A stretch of 64,000 nucleotides of DNA from Acanthornis magna (taxonomy: Eukaryota > Chordata > Aves > Passeriformes > Acanthizidae): NCBI GenBank assembly GCA_036785705.1, contig JAWUZG010000036.1:11899501-11963500 (forward strand), given 5' to 3'. Shown here piece after piece: positions 61,876-64,000 of the stretch. The stretch's first letter is position 1. Each line of letters starts with the position of its first letter. The translations under genes were made by a program, and so were the position numbers. The notes under the pieces were generated by a model. It saw only the letters and a program-made list of their open reading frames with translations. It did not search any database and was not told where the DNA came from.

Positions 61876-64000
61876 CTCAGTGCCTCACCTCCCCTACAGG
61901 ATGCATCCTTCCCTTTTGTGCCACTCAGAAACCCAAAGGGCCAAGTACACTCATTGGGGCTGGCCTGGCTGGAGCCCTGTGGCTCACCCTGTCTTGTCCT
62001 GCATCTGCACCACATTAGCTGCACAAACCCACAGCAAACGAGCCCTCCCTGCCTGTTTTTCCCATTTCAGATGATGTTACCACCTCTCACAATGGACCAT
62101 TGTGATTCATGAGTGAATATCTCTGATATGCTTTGTAAAGAAAAGGTGCTGCATGCTCTCAGTGCTGTTCATTTCTCAGAACAAAGCTGCCTAAGAACAC
62201 AGGATTTGTGCCATGTACAGTAGACATTTCTGGCATAGCTTTTATTGAGGTTAATATAATATTCATAACACTGCTAAAGGACTGCTTGTTGGACAAAAGG
62301 ATTTTGCTACTGGCATTTATCTATAGAAAAGTTTTTCTGTTTTATGCCCACATACTAGCATATAATTATAGTGATAAAGTCTAGTCCCTCACTTGAAGTG
62401 ACTGCTGCCAGTATTATGAAATCATGGCAATGGTTGTAAAAATAAAAGGGGTCATAACCCCTCCACACACACACCCCCACTCTGTAGCTGATATGAAATA
62501 GCTTTGGTGGGAAAATGCAGACCTTTAAACTTTCTCTACCAAACTCAATGCATTCTGTATTTAACTTATCCTCTAAAACAGTTTGTGTTATAGGAATTTG
62601 AAAACTGCATATAACCATGGAAAAAGTCTGTACTTAATTAGCTACTGAGTTGAGCTCAGTTTAAGCAAAATAACAATCATTTCTTTGTGCTAACTTTTTT
62701 TAATTATATGCATTATATGCATCAGACTGTCCTTATGCCAAAGCTATTTGAGCAAAGACTTCTGCTTCACTGTTCTAGTTCTGGCAAAGACAAGCATCAG
62801 GAAATGTGTGTATGAAGATGCTTTTTCATGTCTATCAGGGCAAGAACATTTCTTTCTCAGGAAAAAAGGCAGCTATCATGATGTCAAGCACAGTGTGTTA
62901 CAAGCTCCCAGGTGCCTCATGGTAAAGCAGTGCAGGGAGTGGGAGGAAAGAAAAGGACAGGTAGGAACGGCTGCTGCCCATACTCTTAGCAGACCCTTTT
63001 TCAAGGGACTTCTGCAGCAAATAGCCCTTTTTCCCCATTATAAATACAAACATTCGAAAAAAGTGTAAGGGGACTAATGCACTACCCATGCAAGAACGAA
63101 AAGCAGAGCAGGCACAGTCTGAGCCCTTGTCACAGCAAAACATAAAAGGCAATACCCACGCACAGCACCCAGGACGGAACTAGGCTGCCTCTTGCTGCTG
63201 AGCATCTCAGGATGTAAAGCTGCATCCATGCCTTTTTGGTTCCTTCTCTTTTAGAATACTTTCACAGAGACCCTGATTTCACAAAGCGATTGAGCCACCC
63301 TGCTGAAAGAAGTTGAACTTCCTCAGGTGTTGAGTAAATCTCCAAAAATTATGCCTTGCTTGTGAGTCTTACTCCTGACATTACTTTTCACTTAAAAAAG
63401 TGCATCTTCAAATTGGCTCTGTCCAAAAGATGGCAGAATTGAAGGTGTAGTCAGAGACCAAGAAGAGGAAAAAAGAGGAATTAGAGATAAATCAAACAAG
63501 CACAAGACTGCTGCATTCGACAGCCTCTTCCTGTTCCCTCAGCTCTTCATAGTTTGTAGAGTGTCAGAGGCGTACAGTGGAGACAGTTGAAAAGTACAAT
63601 TCCCAGCATGGCCCTGAGCGAGATGTCTTGTTTTGTTTTCTTAGCTGAGGCCTTTGGAGCCAGTGGGAAAATAAAAACAACAACAAAACTCTCGGTTGTT
63701 CACTCTTGTTTACTGGAAGTGGAAAATAAAGGAGAATAAGCAATGCAGAGGGGGAGGAAGGCAACAATAATAATTTACAGGTTGTCAAGAGGAGAAAAGA
63801 AGCTTAGAAAAGGTGATACAGAACACAGGTTTTTGGAAAATGCTAAGAATTATGAAAAACTCAATTGAATGAAAAACTGGAGACTTCTTAGATTTTCCCA
63901 CCTTCTCCTGTGTCTCATTCAAGAAGAAGACAATTCAGAAAATGAGTGCACACAGGGTATAACAGGTTAAGCTTAGAGAACAAAGCAGTAAAGTAAAAAA
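61876..64000. other. Unique non-coding sequence, nothing recognised
   Basis: A 156-codon plus frame at 61,642-62,112 and its antisense partner overlap the G-rich patch and lack domains. The rest is AT-leaning, with A-rich and purine-rich stretches (for example 63,460-63,500). No gene or transposon recognised. Confidence 0.5.

Noticed and set aside
1..64000. CRISPR array, operon, prophage or endogenous retrovirus
   Set aside because: No regularly spaced repeats, no paired long terminal repeats, no retroviral protein signatures and no bacterial-style gene packing were seen on either strand.

Overview
This window looks like nuclear DNA from a bird, and I see no gene whose product I can name. 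The evidence is indirect but consistent. There are three copies of the CR1 non-LTR retrotransposon carrying avian-type sequence: the tail beginning 'tcacagaatcatttagg' and the stretch 'gaccctgagtccaac'-like region of the 3' end, plus reverse-transcriptase coding remnants. Most of the rest is AT-leaning, CpG-poor and full of stop codons, with short simple repeats. There is no operon structure, ribosome-binding site pattern or tRNA/rRNA gene. Open frames are short, scattered over all six frames, and mostly what chance would give.

Layout. 1-16,036: unique sequence with a 12-bp triplication, a 32-bp motif occurring twice, an ATT/TAA-rich simple repeat and a few exon-like segments. 16,037-16,750: CR1 copy A, minus strand. 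16,751-32,382: unique sequence with a perfect 58-bp tandem duplication next to a 16-bp palindrome, other short tandem repeats, and an AT-rich stretch with few open frames at 23.2-25.3 kb. 32,383-33,550: CR1 copy B, plus strand, old and internally deleted. 33,551-49,310: unique sequence with enhancer-like motif clusters near 37.5 and 39.8 kb, a perfect kappa-B-type site at 38.65 kb, and a second open-frame desert at 41.5-44.7 kb. Inside that desert is the best gene-like signal in the window: a possible 3'-terminal exon of a minus-strand gene, with a strong splice acceptor, a short coding end and two tandem poly(A) signals (42,075-42,607). 49,311-50,700: CR1 copy C, minus strand, longest and youngest looking, with its catalytic aspartates deleted. 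50,701-64,000: unique sequence with an AT-rich tract, poly(A) runs and a G-quadruplex candidate.

The simplest reading is intergenic or long-intron avian DNA, possibly containing parts of unidentified transcripts. Several segments combine a good acceptor, an open frame and a good donor (1,793-2,026; 11,649-11,794; 19,873-19,973; 55,517-55,633 on the plus strand; 14,917-14,964 on the minus strand). Such combinations also arise by chance in 64 kb, so all are given low confidence. I found no convincing new biological system.
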